Origin: Trichoplax sp. H2
Lineage: Eukaryota; Placozoa; Uniplacotomia; Trichoplacea
DNA length: 64,000 bases
Direction of reading: 5' to 3'
Assembly (NCBI GenBank): GCA_003344405.1
Contig: NOWV01000002.1
Coordinates: 496,001 to 560,000 of the forward strand
Each line of letters begins with the position of its first letter. Positions within the stretch are counted from its first letter, which is position 1. The notes under the pieces were generated by a model. The model ran no database searches, was not told where the DNA came from, and was given only the letters and a program-made list of their open reading frames with translations. Positions 23,801-35,453 of the stretch are shown here, piece by piece. A program made the translations under genes and the position numbers.

Positions 23801-26800
23801 AGAAAGCTAAATCTACATATCTTTTCCCCAACCAACATATCAGGGTACTAAAAACTGTCTATGGAATTCTGTGGATACTTATCCCTAATTTTACAAATCC
23901 GTAGTTATCTGTACGCCTTTAACTTTGCGTTAAACACTAAACTTATAGAATAATATTTTTATGCAAAATACCGGATTTATGTACTTTTCTGCGATAATTA
24001 GAAGTTACAATTAGCATCAATAGTACCTGTAAAATCAGGTACTAAATTTATATTTCAATGCCTAATTAATGCGGTAATAGCAAGTTTAAGATCATAAGAA
24101 TTGCAACAGCCACGCTTATGTATTTGTCGCCATTGCGTTGTACTACAAATACACAGAATCATCAAGTCATAATACACATTAACTGATAATTAGTCACAAT
24201 CACACATTACAGTACAAGATGTGTAAAGTATAAGCTATCTTGTAATCTACGTAAAATAAAGCTATGCCAATAAAACATCGCCTACTTCTCTACGGTGAAA
24301 TAATACCGTAGCTGCCAGAAAAAAATTCACGTACTTTTGGTCTACATCAAAATTGACCTTCATCTGCAGATTAAGGAAGCAAATATGTCTGCTAAAGATG
24401 GTGAAAGATATTGCCGTTGCTAAAATTCAAACAATATAATTCAATGATATTTGTGTATAGTGAAAAATTGTACCTTTTTTGTATCTATACACGTGCTTAA
24501 ACACAGTATATATGTACGAATACATGTTTTATAATCGATCTTATTTAATTAATCAATCTCACCATCCGAACTTTCTGCTTTTCGTATATTATCGATCTTC
24601 CTCAAAATATTTTTGCGAGCAAATATCATTAATTTTAAACTAGATGACGATAAAGCCGTAGAGGCGCTGCTACTTTCGCATAGCTATCAATTTATTTAAA
24701 AAAGTCAAGAATACGTTATATACCTCAGGACTTTCGTAACGGTAAGCGATCAAACTATAAGTAGAGAGCCAAACTCTTCTTCACTATTGCTACAAGCCAT
24801 AAAAATTTCTTACCTTTCCATACTCTTGGGAATCAGGTATCGCTTCAAGTAAGCGCTTTTTCCCTTGGACATCATTACAATTCTAAAGTAATTCAAGATA
24901 GGCATAACTGCGATTAATACCGCTCGTACAAGTATGTATAGATCACAGAGTTTCAATTATTGTTATGAATAGCAGTCAGTAAATATGTTAAATAAATCAA
25001 TACATAATTTTGGAAACTGGCTTAAAACTTAAACTATGATTTTCGTAATAGTTACGTTACTTGAGGTCTGAAAATAAAATAAATCTCTGGAATATTTATA
25101 GTAAAGGGTTGTATATGTTTTATAAGTAATATCGAGTTATTCTATATACGTCGAAAATCTTACAATTTATCCAGCTCTGTAATGGTTATATAAATATGGG
25201 ATCTCAAAAAGTTAATCATGAAAGCGAAAACGACTCACAAAACTACGCTAGTACAGGTAAATACCTTTCAATTCTGATTTGTCAACACTGCACCTAATCC
25301 GCTAGCTACTATAAAGCTTGGAAATTCTATTAACTATCAAATTAAGAAGAATTATGATGCTAGGGTATTAATGCTATAGCATAAGAGTGAATGTTATTAC
25401 TGACAAATTAAAATAAAAAAATCTGAAATTTATTAAATCAAACTAATACATCATTGTTGTGAATGGTATAAGTATGTGAACTAGATCTTGGCAGAGTTAC
25501 TTACGACAGATGGTATAATTAAAATATCTATTAACAGTTCAAAAAATATATCAAAATAATAAGGAAAGAAAATAGTAATACAGTTATTGCCGCAGTGAAA
25601 ACCCATCAAAATTGGACAGTTAAGTACTTTAAAACTTATTGAAAGGTTTCGTTGAAATATAACAAAATCAAAAACTAACACAATATAAAACGAATATTCA
25701 AAATAGACAACCATATTCATTTTACAGTACCTGTAAACCAATAACGTATATATCACTTGGTTTATAGCTGGATTCAATCGTGAGATCACTTCGTGGATGT
25801 CCTTGATTTGTTAGCCACTTTTCGATATTAACATTATTAAAGTTTACTCCCTCTAATGGAAACAAGAGGTAGTCGCTTTTATTAAGCGAGAGTAACACTG
25901 AAATCATATCTAATCAATATACTATTTTTAGGAAATATCTAGGATGGCTAAAAGATTCAGATGGGCGTATAAGGTTTTAAATTAATATCAATTCTATAGA
26001 TTGAATTATTAATATTACTTCGTTATAAATATAATATATAAGCGCATATAATAATCTTCGAAAGAGCAATTTAATTGATCCACGTAAAAGGAGAGAATAA
26101 CTTTAACTGACTTGAAGCGAAGGTCCCAATAAATATCGAAAGCTCATTCATTTTCGCAAGTGACCATTTATCGTATAATGTATTCCATACATTTGTAAAG
26201 ACTTTATAATCCTGTATGGACAAGACAACATGGCCTACTTTAACTAGATGTAACGATTAAAGACTTCCATTATGGTTATGAAATAAAAAACTATTAGCAT
26301 ATACCTGAGTCTGCTTAAAGCAAATAGTCAACGTTATCATCGGGTGAATTTTGATTTGGCTCATGTTCACGTCAGGATTTTCAGTAATTTCTGATACTAA
26401 GATTAAAATCACTATCATTACATCAAGTTTAACTACATATTTTTAAATAGACGAAAAGTAACGAGTTTATTTATTATGGTATTTGACAAAAACTTATCAC
26501 TGACAACATTATCGTTAGATCAATTGATAATACAACATATTACCCTGGTCTAAAGAATAAACTTCTGTATTACGATATTGCGGCTGTTGATTTTCGTATA
26601 GGATTGCAACTAGAAAATATAATTAATATGCCAATAATATATCATAACATAGAAATTTAAGATTTTAATATTTTAAGATTAAGAGTAGAAATCCAAGAAA
26701 ATTTAATGTAACTGTGGTTAATTTCCAAAGTAATTTTATAAGCTACTGTCGTTTGTTACCAGAAATTTGTATATAACTGATCTCTTTGGTATTTTACGAA

Positions 26801-29800
26801 AATGCAGAAAATGTTTACAACCGCGTATATAACATTAAATGGGCGTTAGCTAGTTTAGATATAAAAGTTCGAGGACTTACGCTGCTCAAAATCAAGTATT
26901 ATCTTTCCCGGATTAAATGTAGCATCATCATTATTAATATTCTTTTTAATACTAACCTATATTTAGATAGGTGTAAATTAAGATCTAGTTTAGAATCTAC
27001 TTTCATTGTAAGAAAGAATGAAAATTAACACCATTCTATTTTACCAGAGAATTACAATGTTAGCTTCATCGTAAAGTACCCGCATGCTAAGCATCGCTAA
27101 TGTTACAGTCTATTTATAGCATTATATTTTTCTTATTTGACAAGACTTCTAGAAATTACTAACTAAGATATCTTATTATTCATTGGTAAATAGAAATTAT
27201 AAATGCCTACGTGAAAATTCCTTTTAGTAGGCGTAACTGATTGTTCAGGAGCCGAAAATATAGAAAGAATTTCGCTCATATATTTTTTTACTTCAATGAT
27301 TTTCTTCTCTAGACTAACTAGGGAAGCGGAAAGATCTTCACTCTTTCGCTTGTTATCTATATCCTCATATATATTATTGATCGTCTAAAATAACAATAAA
27401 AATTGAATATTTTATAAATCATCGTAACTCCAAAAATATTCGTCGTACGCATACGCCGATGTATTTTCTTAATTTCGCTTATGATACGAAATGTGGAAAT
27501 CGTCCTAAAATTATGAAACTATCTACCTTGTAAGTAATTTCATGTTATCATTAGTGCAATTATTGCAGTGATATTATATCTTTTACCTCATTAATTCCTG
27601 TATTAGCTTGCTCCTAGAAGTAATAGAAATACGTAATAATAATTTTGTACATATCAGTATGTAAAGGCGATGTTAAGATTGCTATTCTATTAGGCTATAG
27701 AAGAAAATGCTAGTAATCTCACATCATACTCGAAAATAAATGTAATAGCAAATGATAGAGATCTCTAATAAATACTAATAGAAAGGATAAATTAAGTCCA
27801 AGGGAAAATTTCGCGCTAAATCTAAGAAAAAATTATAGATAAAGTTTATGGTACCCTATTCTCAGGATAATCTGACGCAAGCCGTTGATGAACCCGACAA
27901 ACCTTCAGGAAAGCTTCCACTTCCAATGTAAATTTTGCAGTTGCTCTACAGAAAGATAAAATCAGCATATTAATATAAGCGTTAGCATTGAGGGCAGCTC
28001 TTACATGCTGTATGATATATCTAAAAATTACTAGCAGAAATAGATAGATTACCATTTATTATGTACTAGTAATTTCTTCTTAACTATTTTGGAAATGAGA
28101 ATTCTCTATTATACCGTAAGTCGATATTCTATTTGATTTGATTTTGTTCCGCTATTATTGACATTTAATACTATAATCTAGCGATCATAGTTACCAGGAT
28201 GCTCGTATAATATATCTTTAGTTAAGGCTTATACAGTAGATAATCTAAACTCTAAGATAGATTTTTTTGTAAATTGCTAACATTAGATGATAATTTAATA
28301 TCGCGTAAACTATCCCTATTTGTAGATATTCCGTTTATAGTATTATCAATATGATTAGTTGGCTGACAACTCTCAGTCTATCATTTTACTTTTCGATCTA
28401 AAATTAGATTTAAAAGTCCTTGCTTGATATGATTTCAATAAACTTTGAAGATAAATCTCCACATGCAACTAGTCAATGCAAAATAACAGTTAAAATTTTT
28501 AGAATCTTACGCATAGCAGTTAGTTTTCTTCAACAACTTCTCAATTATACAGTTAGCATTGTCTTTCCAATTGCTTCTTTCAAAGTGGAGATCTCGTACA
28601 TATTGCCTTGCTAACTCTATATCTGGACATGTGGTTGAAATTGTACCCGAAGGCTTAGATTGGCTATTTTGGGTGTTTAATGTCATGTTATCTGGCTTAT
28701 AATTTTTATGTACATCTTCACATACTGGACTCATTTTTAAATACCCGAAATGACCAAAATTACTCTCATTGCTAGTAGGTCTATTTTGTCTTAATATAAA
28801 ATCATGATCATTTGAAAAGTGATGGATAGATGATGTTGAAGAAGATGTATCTGCCGTTGATTTGGTTACTTCCTCATTTGAAAAGGGGCTGGTAACTGGT
28901 TTTGTAGAGGTATAACTCATATTTTCAATTGAAGGTGATTTGCTCAGAAATGGCCGTCTATTAGAAGTTTGATTGGTAGATTCCTGACTGTTAGGAGTTA
29001 ATGGAGGCCCATTACATCCTATTGGGCTGTTAATTGGTAACTGAAAGGCTTGACTTGTAGCATTGATTAGAATTGGTAGATCACTATTATTGATCTTATT
29101 AGCCTCTGGCTGAAAGTCGCTACTAAATGAAGAAGAATTTTCGTGTATTGGTGAGTAAAGACCAGCCCTATACGCAGAGTTAAAATTATTCGCTGAGTTG
29201 AAATCGCTAACAGGATACAGCGTTTTAAATGGTAGTTTATTGCTCTTGGTATAATGATTTGCAATCTCAGACAATGTTTGAAATTTCCTTTGAGTTGTTA
29301 AATCTTTGTCTTCGGTCTATTTAGAATAAATCGCAAAACTCAGTACAATAACATTGTAGTAATACAATCATTGAACTGAAAATATCAGATTATTTTTAAT
29401 GTATATCGTACAAGACTTTAAAATATATTTTTGTTCTGCGTATAAGCAGTATCATGTTATTTAGACATCCGTACCATTAAAAAATATATCGTACTGTACT
29501 TTATTTATGTATAGTTAGCAATTTAGGAGTATTTTAATTACTAAAAATCCCTATATCATGAAAGAGGTTCTAAACTTTGATATCATCATAACTTTCAGTA
29601 TTTAAAGCTAATACAATGCTGTCAATATTTTGTAGATACATCGTTCATCATTTTTGCAGTTAATTAATTAACTAATATATATATCGTTTACCCTAAGCAA
29701 CTACATCACAAAACGACAATTTACATTTTAGTACTTATCTGGTAAGGTATACGTACGAGTTATATAATCAGCAAGACTATGGCCAGTAAAAGATACTTAC

Positions 29801-30310
29801 AAGCTCCGGAACTATATAATGATCATTATTTCGTATGATTCGGTAATCGTAAACGGTCCCTTCCCAACTATAATATTAATTGCAAGACAAATTAAGGCAT
29901 AAAGTGAGTAGAAAAGAAAGAATTTAATTTATACACAATCAAAACTCGAATATCAGTTACAATTAGAAATAGCATATTAATTTAGGAAATGCAAGAAATT
30001 AGGTGGCTAATATCGTATTATTAACTTAAGGAGTGATGACAATGTTAAAGATCTTGTACAAGAGGGCATTACAAGTCGATTCCTTATAGGACTTTGACAT
30101 GTGAGAACTGGAGTAAAGTACAATAGTAAGAGAAATGATTCCATCCTATTCAACTTACTAAACATTTATTACAATAAAGTTCATAGACGTTGCACTATAT
30201 CTGAATAAAAATGCTCCGTCTCTGCCATCATTTTCCAATCGAGTACGGGCGTCTACTGCAGTAATATCACGAAAGAAAGCAGGATAACGTAAAAGGTCTT
30301 CATCGCACAT
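20870..30310 (-). CDS. SHIP-like copy C: SH2-domain inositol 5-pseudophosphatase
   Basis: Same architecture as SHIP1/2. The SH2 domain starts at ATG 30310 (exons 30159-30310, 29801-29867 and start of 28511-29316) and keeps GAFLFRYS with the phosphotyrosine-binding Arg. A 200-residue Ser/Asn-rich linker and helical exons follow (27855-28020, 27587-27613, 27211-27384), then PH-related pieces near 26870-26950. The phosphatase-fold exons (26112-26211, 25731-25897, about 24840-24895, 24550-24700, 24300-24365, 23440-23605, 23210-23310, 23040-23100, 22830-22900, 22670-22740) align in order with SHIP1, but every signature is replaced: GTWNMG is GTFAS, NSHLAA is NFFLAA, GDLNYR is GDITQS, FPPTYR is FPATAA, WCDRIL is WYGGRVL and TSDHxPVF is GINRRPVF. 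C2-like exons follow (21670-21850, 21074-21175). The last exon (ending 20870) is tentative. Frames and splice phases are intact, so I infer a pseudoenzyme rather than a pseudogene. Some exon edges are approximate. Confidence 0.8.
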
Positions 30311-32244
30311 TTTGCTAACAAAATTAAGAAATTTAATTCCGATTTCTAGCTGTAATTCGCGATAGCCGCAGCGAGTTTCTTTATTAATGAAGTGCTGGTG
30401 TCTAGTAAGCTATTAATTCCGATTTCAAATGCTTATGTTTAATCCTATACAAAAAATAAAAATTAGATTAAAATTTTGTATTTCAGTGCCGTAGTTTAAC
30501 ACATTTGAAAAATACATTGTATCTGATGAATTTGTTATGCTCACTACTATTAACTTTAAATTTTGCTCAGTCTTCATCTTATTTGTACTGTAATTTCGAA
30601 ATTGCGTATTGGATTTAAGGGGAATTGTATCTTAACTTTATTTTTGGATTGCGCATCAAAATTTGCTATTAAAGGAACCAAATACTAGAAAATTTCAACA
30701 GTCTTTGCTCAATCCATAAGCGTTGTTTACTACTATTGTACTGCATAAGTAAATGGGTATCAATACAAAATAAGGTGTAGATAATCAGATTTTATGTAAT
30801 TTCAAGTCATTCATATTTTGATATATTTTCTTCATTAAATTTATCAAGAAACATACTGAAATACAATATAATATAAATGACAAAATTTTGCTACATGCCA
30901 GTTTTGAGGTAAATATTTGTAAAAGTTAGTATTTAAATCAGATAGTTATGTGTTCTAGACGCAAGATAGCTTTTAAGCAATACCGTAGTTAAGTCTATAA
31001 ATGTGTATGAGAGTAGCAGATGAAATAGTTTTTCACTTAAGCAATTCGATACATGATTTTAGTATCAGAGTTCTAGAGATAGTTGGGTTTTACAGGTCCT
31101 ACAGCTAGTAATTTTTGGCTGACTCCCTACTCTAGTATCACCAGTCTTAGTTTTCTATAGCATTATATAGCCTAGCTATAGTATCCCCTTCCTCTAGTCT
31201 TAACTTATGCGGAAGTTGATTACCATTTCAATTATTTTCTATTTGCTATGTTTATCACTTAGGATTTCAACTTTCACAGTATTGAACTACGAGTACATGA
31301 CTGTATATTTCAAGAACAGTAGATCTTGTCAAGTTACTTCAATGTTGATATTCTCCGTTATTGCTGAGTCATTGAAACATTTCCTATATCTATATGATTC
31401 ATAATATAAGGAATGTATTAATGTTAATGAACTCCTGCTACACTTAAGTAATAGCGTGTACATTTCTCATCGTTTTGTAAACTAAAAAAAGTATGTTAGA
31501 TTTCATGATTTTACATTAGTGTTCTTGCCACTAATATTATCGAAAGGGAGTGTTTTACTTACAGTCTTATCGGAGCAAAACACCATTAATACAGATATTA
31601 GTTGTATGAATACCCAGCTAAATGTTAAAGTGTATAGAAAATTTGCACGCATTCAACATTGTTCCATGATTCTGATTAAATTGGTTAAAAACTACTATTA
31701 ATCAGTAGTAATATAAGATATGATGAATACGATGCCACGCTTAATATCATGAGCTTGAACAATTTAGTCAGTTAAGAAATACTATTAAATCGAAATTATT
31801 AGCTCTATCTAATTTAAAGGATGTGATATCGATAATCACTTGTCTAGGTGAGGACTACTCTCCATAATAATAGAGGCGTCTAACGTAATAAAGCCAAACA
31901 GTTTTAATTTTGGTTTTATTACGGAACATTTGAGTTTAAATGTGCCTACAGTTCGAGGAAGATTACTTTACAACTACAATAATGTCTTATCTTGATAGTG
32001 GCTTATGTAGCATACGATTTACGATAAGCATAAACAGTAAATAGATGATAGAAATTTAGCCTCAAAGTACGGACAACTTTCTGTACTATATTTGAAAAAT
32101 GGAGATAAAGTAATTCCTTCGCAACATGTTTCAACTTCAACGAAGAAACTTATTTGATCATTTTAGAACGTATATGAGTTATAATATATGTAATATTATT
32201 TTGGGAACGATATAATCTTAATATGAACAGCAATATCTTGATGT

Positions 32245-32458
32245 CGAAGTATTGAACCACGGTAGTATTGAGAAGGATGCCACCACTCTCATCCCTCTAC
32301 TTTCTAGAAGAGCTAATTCTGTATTTAGTAGTCATACTCACTCATACAGATGTAACCCTTTTGATCTCTTTCAAGCGGATAGAAATTGGGAATTGCAACC
32401 CGTACGAAATTTGTTACCCAGAAATGATTATGATCATCTACGGCAGTATAGGATTTGA
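32245..32458 (+). pseudogene. Possible orphan exon, patatin/cPLA2-like
   Basis: A plus-strand frame beginning after an AACAG acceptor-like site reads into GSIEKDATTLIPLLSRRANS and then about 45 further residues before a stop at 32456. The block weakly resembles the DGG-x-E-N-x-x-x-IPLL-x-R segment around the catalytic Asp of patatin/cPLA2-like acyl hydrolases. The Asp-Gly-Gly is replaced by Asn-His-Gly. No partner exons were found on either side, so a decayed gene fragment or chance open frame are both possible. Confidence 0.25.
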
Positions 32459-34255
32459 TGGATAGCAAACGTACAAGTATACGCATTCGGTAGAAAAAAC
32501 ATGGCTAACTATCACTTTTGTATCATCCTTAGCAAATTGTAGTAAAAACTCTCAAAAATTGCTTTCATAAACGAAATATTTCAACTTAATATCAAATGAA
32601 TTGAGAAGCCGGAAATGATTTAAATTACCACCACCTGATGATCATACAGTAACATTATGTCACAAAATACTGTAATATACCATCGCCAAGAAGGAAGTAA
32701 TCAATCTTACTTTTACTATTGTAGTTTAATTTTACACTATAGGTGCTTAATGAATTTGATATAGATAAAGTGTTCATAGTAAAGAGAGTCGATAGACACA
32801 TATTATTTTATCACACTAGTATATTAGTAGATATCGCCTCTTTTGAATTAAGATATCATATGGTTACATTCAGTAAAATTGCTTGAAGTTTTTCACAATT
32901 TTAGTTTGGACTAATAGGAGCTATCGTAATATAACGGCTTGGAGTTAACGAGAAACTGAATCGGTTTGTAGTATTTTAAAATTGACGTAAAATTATAGTA
33001 TGGTAGGCTTCGATGTTATATTGACATTGAAGAAAATTACCCATACATTTGCTATGAGAGTACAGTATTGTATGTACTTTCCTATCAGTTTATTATTAGT
33101 CAAAGCTTAATCATTGCCGAAAAAAAGCAAGATCAAGTTGAATAGAATTGTCATTAAGATAGCTATTATCTCGGAAATTAAAGTCTGAAGCTATCCATAA
33201 TACAGTACCATAATTGACTACTTCAATCTAATCGTAGCTGCTCATTTTAAAAAGCACAGACATAGATTGTACTAGCTCTTACCGTTTGTGGCTAAGTCAT
33301 TTTTGGGAAAGAACCCAAGAATATCAGACCAAGCCTTCCTACAAGATGATCAATTGAACGTGATGATTCTCCTTATATCGGGCAGTATTCAGGCTAGTTT
33401 TCTTAACGATAGTAAGAATAGCTATTCTTTCGATCTTTTATTTCCGTAAGTTTATACTTTCGATGGGGATAAAAGATTTAATATAGTTACCAGTAAAACG
33501 TCAATTACTTGCGTAACAGTGATTGTACTGTATATATTTGAATAGAGTAGTACTTCTATTATATAGACAATGCGATCGTAGCCAATACTATAAATCGATC
33601 AAAGGAGGTCAAGGAAGAATGTTAATATTTGTACTGAAGATGTAGTTCCTATTTGGCGCTTATTGTGGTGCAGTTTTATGCAAGTTTGCAATACACAATT
33701 AGAGGCGTAGTATAAGTTAGAGCCTTGGACTTCATAATTTGGTTAGATAGATGTAAAGGAACTACATTTAGCTATATGAAAGTGCATATAACCGGTAGTA
33801 TTAAAATATGGCACCCTCCCTATCAAGAAGAATTTAAGCTGACTTGTTAACTAGCTATTTAGCATAATAAAGCCCATTATTATTTACCTATTCTAATTGA
33901 ATCAGAGCCCTTTCTTCTATAATTCACTCATTGTATTCTCAAATATTGTTTATATGGAAAATGGAATAGAATCACAACGAAGTAAATATTTTAGTTCGTA
34001 TTATTTCCTTGTATTTTTTCAATATGATTGAATGTGATGAAGATAGAATTTCTTCGATGACAGTAATATGGAACATTGATTACATTACGTTATAATAGCA
34101 ATTGAGTAGTTGAACTACGGAAAACGATTATTAATAATACTACGATAGGACGTTAGGAGCAGTTTATCCGCATGCAAATATTAAGTGCATCGAATACTCC
34201 AATTTTTCTTACTGTTATCGTTAGTTATTTCGTATATTAGCATAGTAAATTAAGG

Positions 34256-34645
34256 GCAGCTATTCTACATTTTCATAATTTCTTTTAGTTATAGTAATTA
34301 AAACTACTTATTTCTCCTAGTCAAACGATTTTTTGCTAAATATGGGTTCGTCGTTGGTGCAATTGTTACTTTGAAACTACATCTACTAACGTCTTTTAAA
34401 AATGAACTTGATCTTGTTGGAGCTATTGTTTTACGTTTTCATAATATATTTTAGGGGTAGTAATTAAAACTACTTATTTCTCCTAGCCAAACTATTTATT
34501 TCTAAATATATATTCGTTGTTGGCGCAATTATGACTATTAAATTACATCTAATGCCGTCTTTTAAAAATGAACTTGATCTTATTAAAGCTGCTATACTAT
34601 ATTTTCATAATATCTTTAGGGGTTATCATTAAAACTGCTTACTTG
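34256..34645. repeat. Degenerate tandem duplication, about 164-bp period
   Basis: Two full copies and a partial third begin with AGCTATT or AGCTGCTAT at 34258, 34422 and 34587. Shared blocks include TTTTCATAATAT, AATTAAAACTACTTATTTCTCCTAG, CGTTG-TGG-GCAATT and CTTTTAAAAATGAACTTGATCTT. Divergence between copies is about 10-20 percent by eye, older than the minisatellites. There is no coding frame. Confidence 0.85.
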
Positions 34646-35453
34646 GTAATTTAAGAGAAGGGATTGCTTACCCTTAAGTGTTTTTAAGTAAGAGTATCAT
34701 GTCTAAATTCTGAAATTCGCATAATTAAAAAATTACTATACGTAGCGTATACAACTGCAACAGGATATTCAGTAGTAAGAAGATTTAAATAATCTATACC
34801 TTGATGAAAGGGATCATCATCGATATACCGTAATCTGTATTAGCTGTAAATGGTATTTAATTACGTGCCAGAAGCGCTCATCTAAGCTATATAAGCAGTA
34901 GTATAATCAATATCATAAGGGTTCTATTACATATATCTTGATAAAAGAAACCGCCATCGATACAATCTATTCCAACTGTATACTACTATTTCAACCATAT
35001 ATTACCACAGTCTTATCGAATTTATTTATAATTATAGCATACCGATATTATTATTAAACAGTATCGCATAACATCACAAATTAAAGCTTTGAATCATGTT
35101 ACGATACTGTCACAGTACTATACTATCTTACTGCCTTACTATAAGTACGGTACTGGTAGAAATTATGATGTTAGCTTTTATAAAATTATGACTTCATCTA
35201 CAAACCTAAGTCGCTAACTATGGCATCAGTATCAATTTTTCTGATCCTGAAGTATTCGTACCGTATTAATACAAGGCCTCAGTAAAACTTAGCTTCAAGT
35301 ATCCTTAATAAACACAAGTATCTATAAACTCCAACAGACATGAATCATCAGTTATGGGCAATAACTATAAGAGTATATAATAGTTATACCGTGTATCGAA
35401 GTTTAAGCTTCAGTTTATAACATTTACATATTATAAAATATGAATTATTTACC

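Larger units (their letters stand above)
30311..35453. other. Intergenic region between SHIP-like copies C and A
   Basis: About 5 kb of AT-rich DNA. It should contain the copy C promoter; the minus frame stays open for about 35 codons upstream of the chosen copy C start. It also holds the degenerate 164-bp duplication (34256-34645) and one coding-looking plus-strand exon (32245-32458). I found no phosphatase or SH2 motifs, so there is no evidence for a further copy here. Confidence 0.5.

Noticed and set aside
25196-25251. Plus-strand ATG followed by 18 polar codons and a GTAAAT donor-like site
   Set aside because: It is inside an intron of the minus-strand gene, has no downstream partner exon, and is too short to support.
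25481-25789. 102-codon minus-strand frame in copy C
   Set aside because: It overlaps a confident phosphatase exon in a different frame and runs through its donor site into an AT-rich intron; the hydrophobic composition is typical of such introns.
26786-27028. 80-codon plus-strand frame inside copy C
   Set aside because: It lies antisense to PH-related exons of the SHIP-like gene and is composed of low-complexity Ile/Asn/Lys codons.
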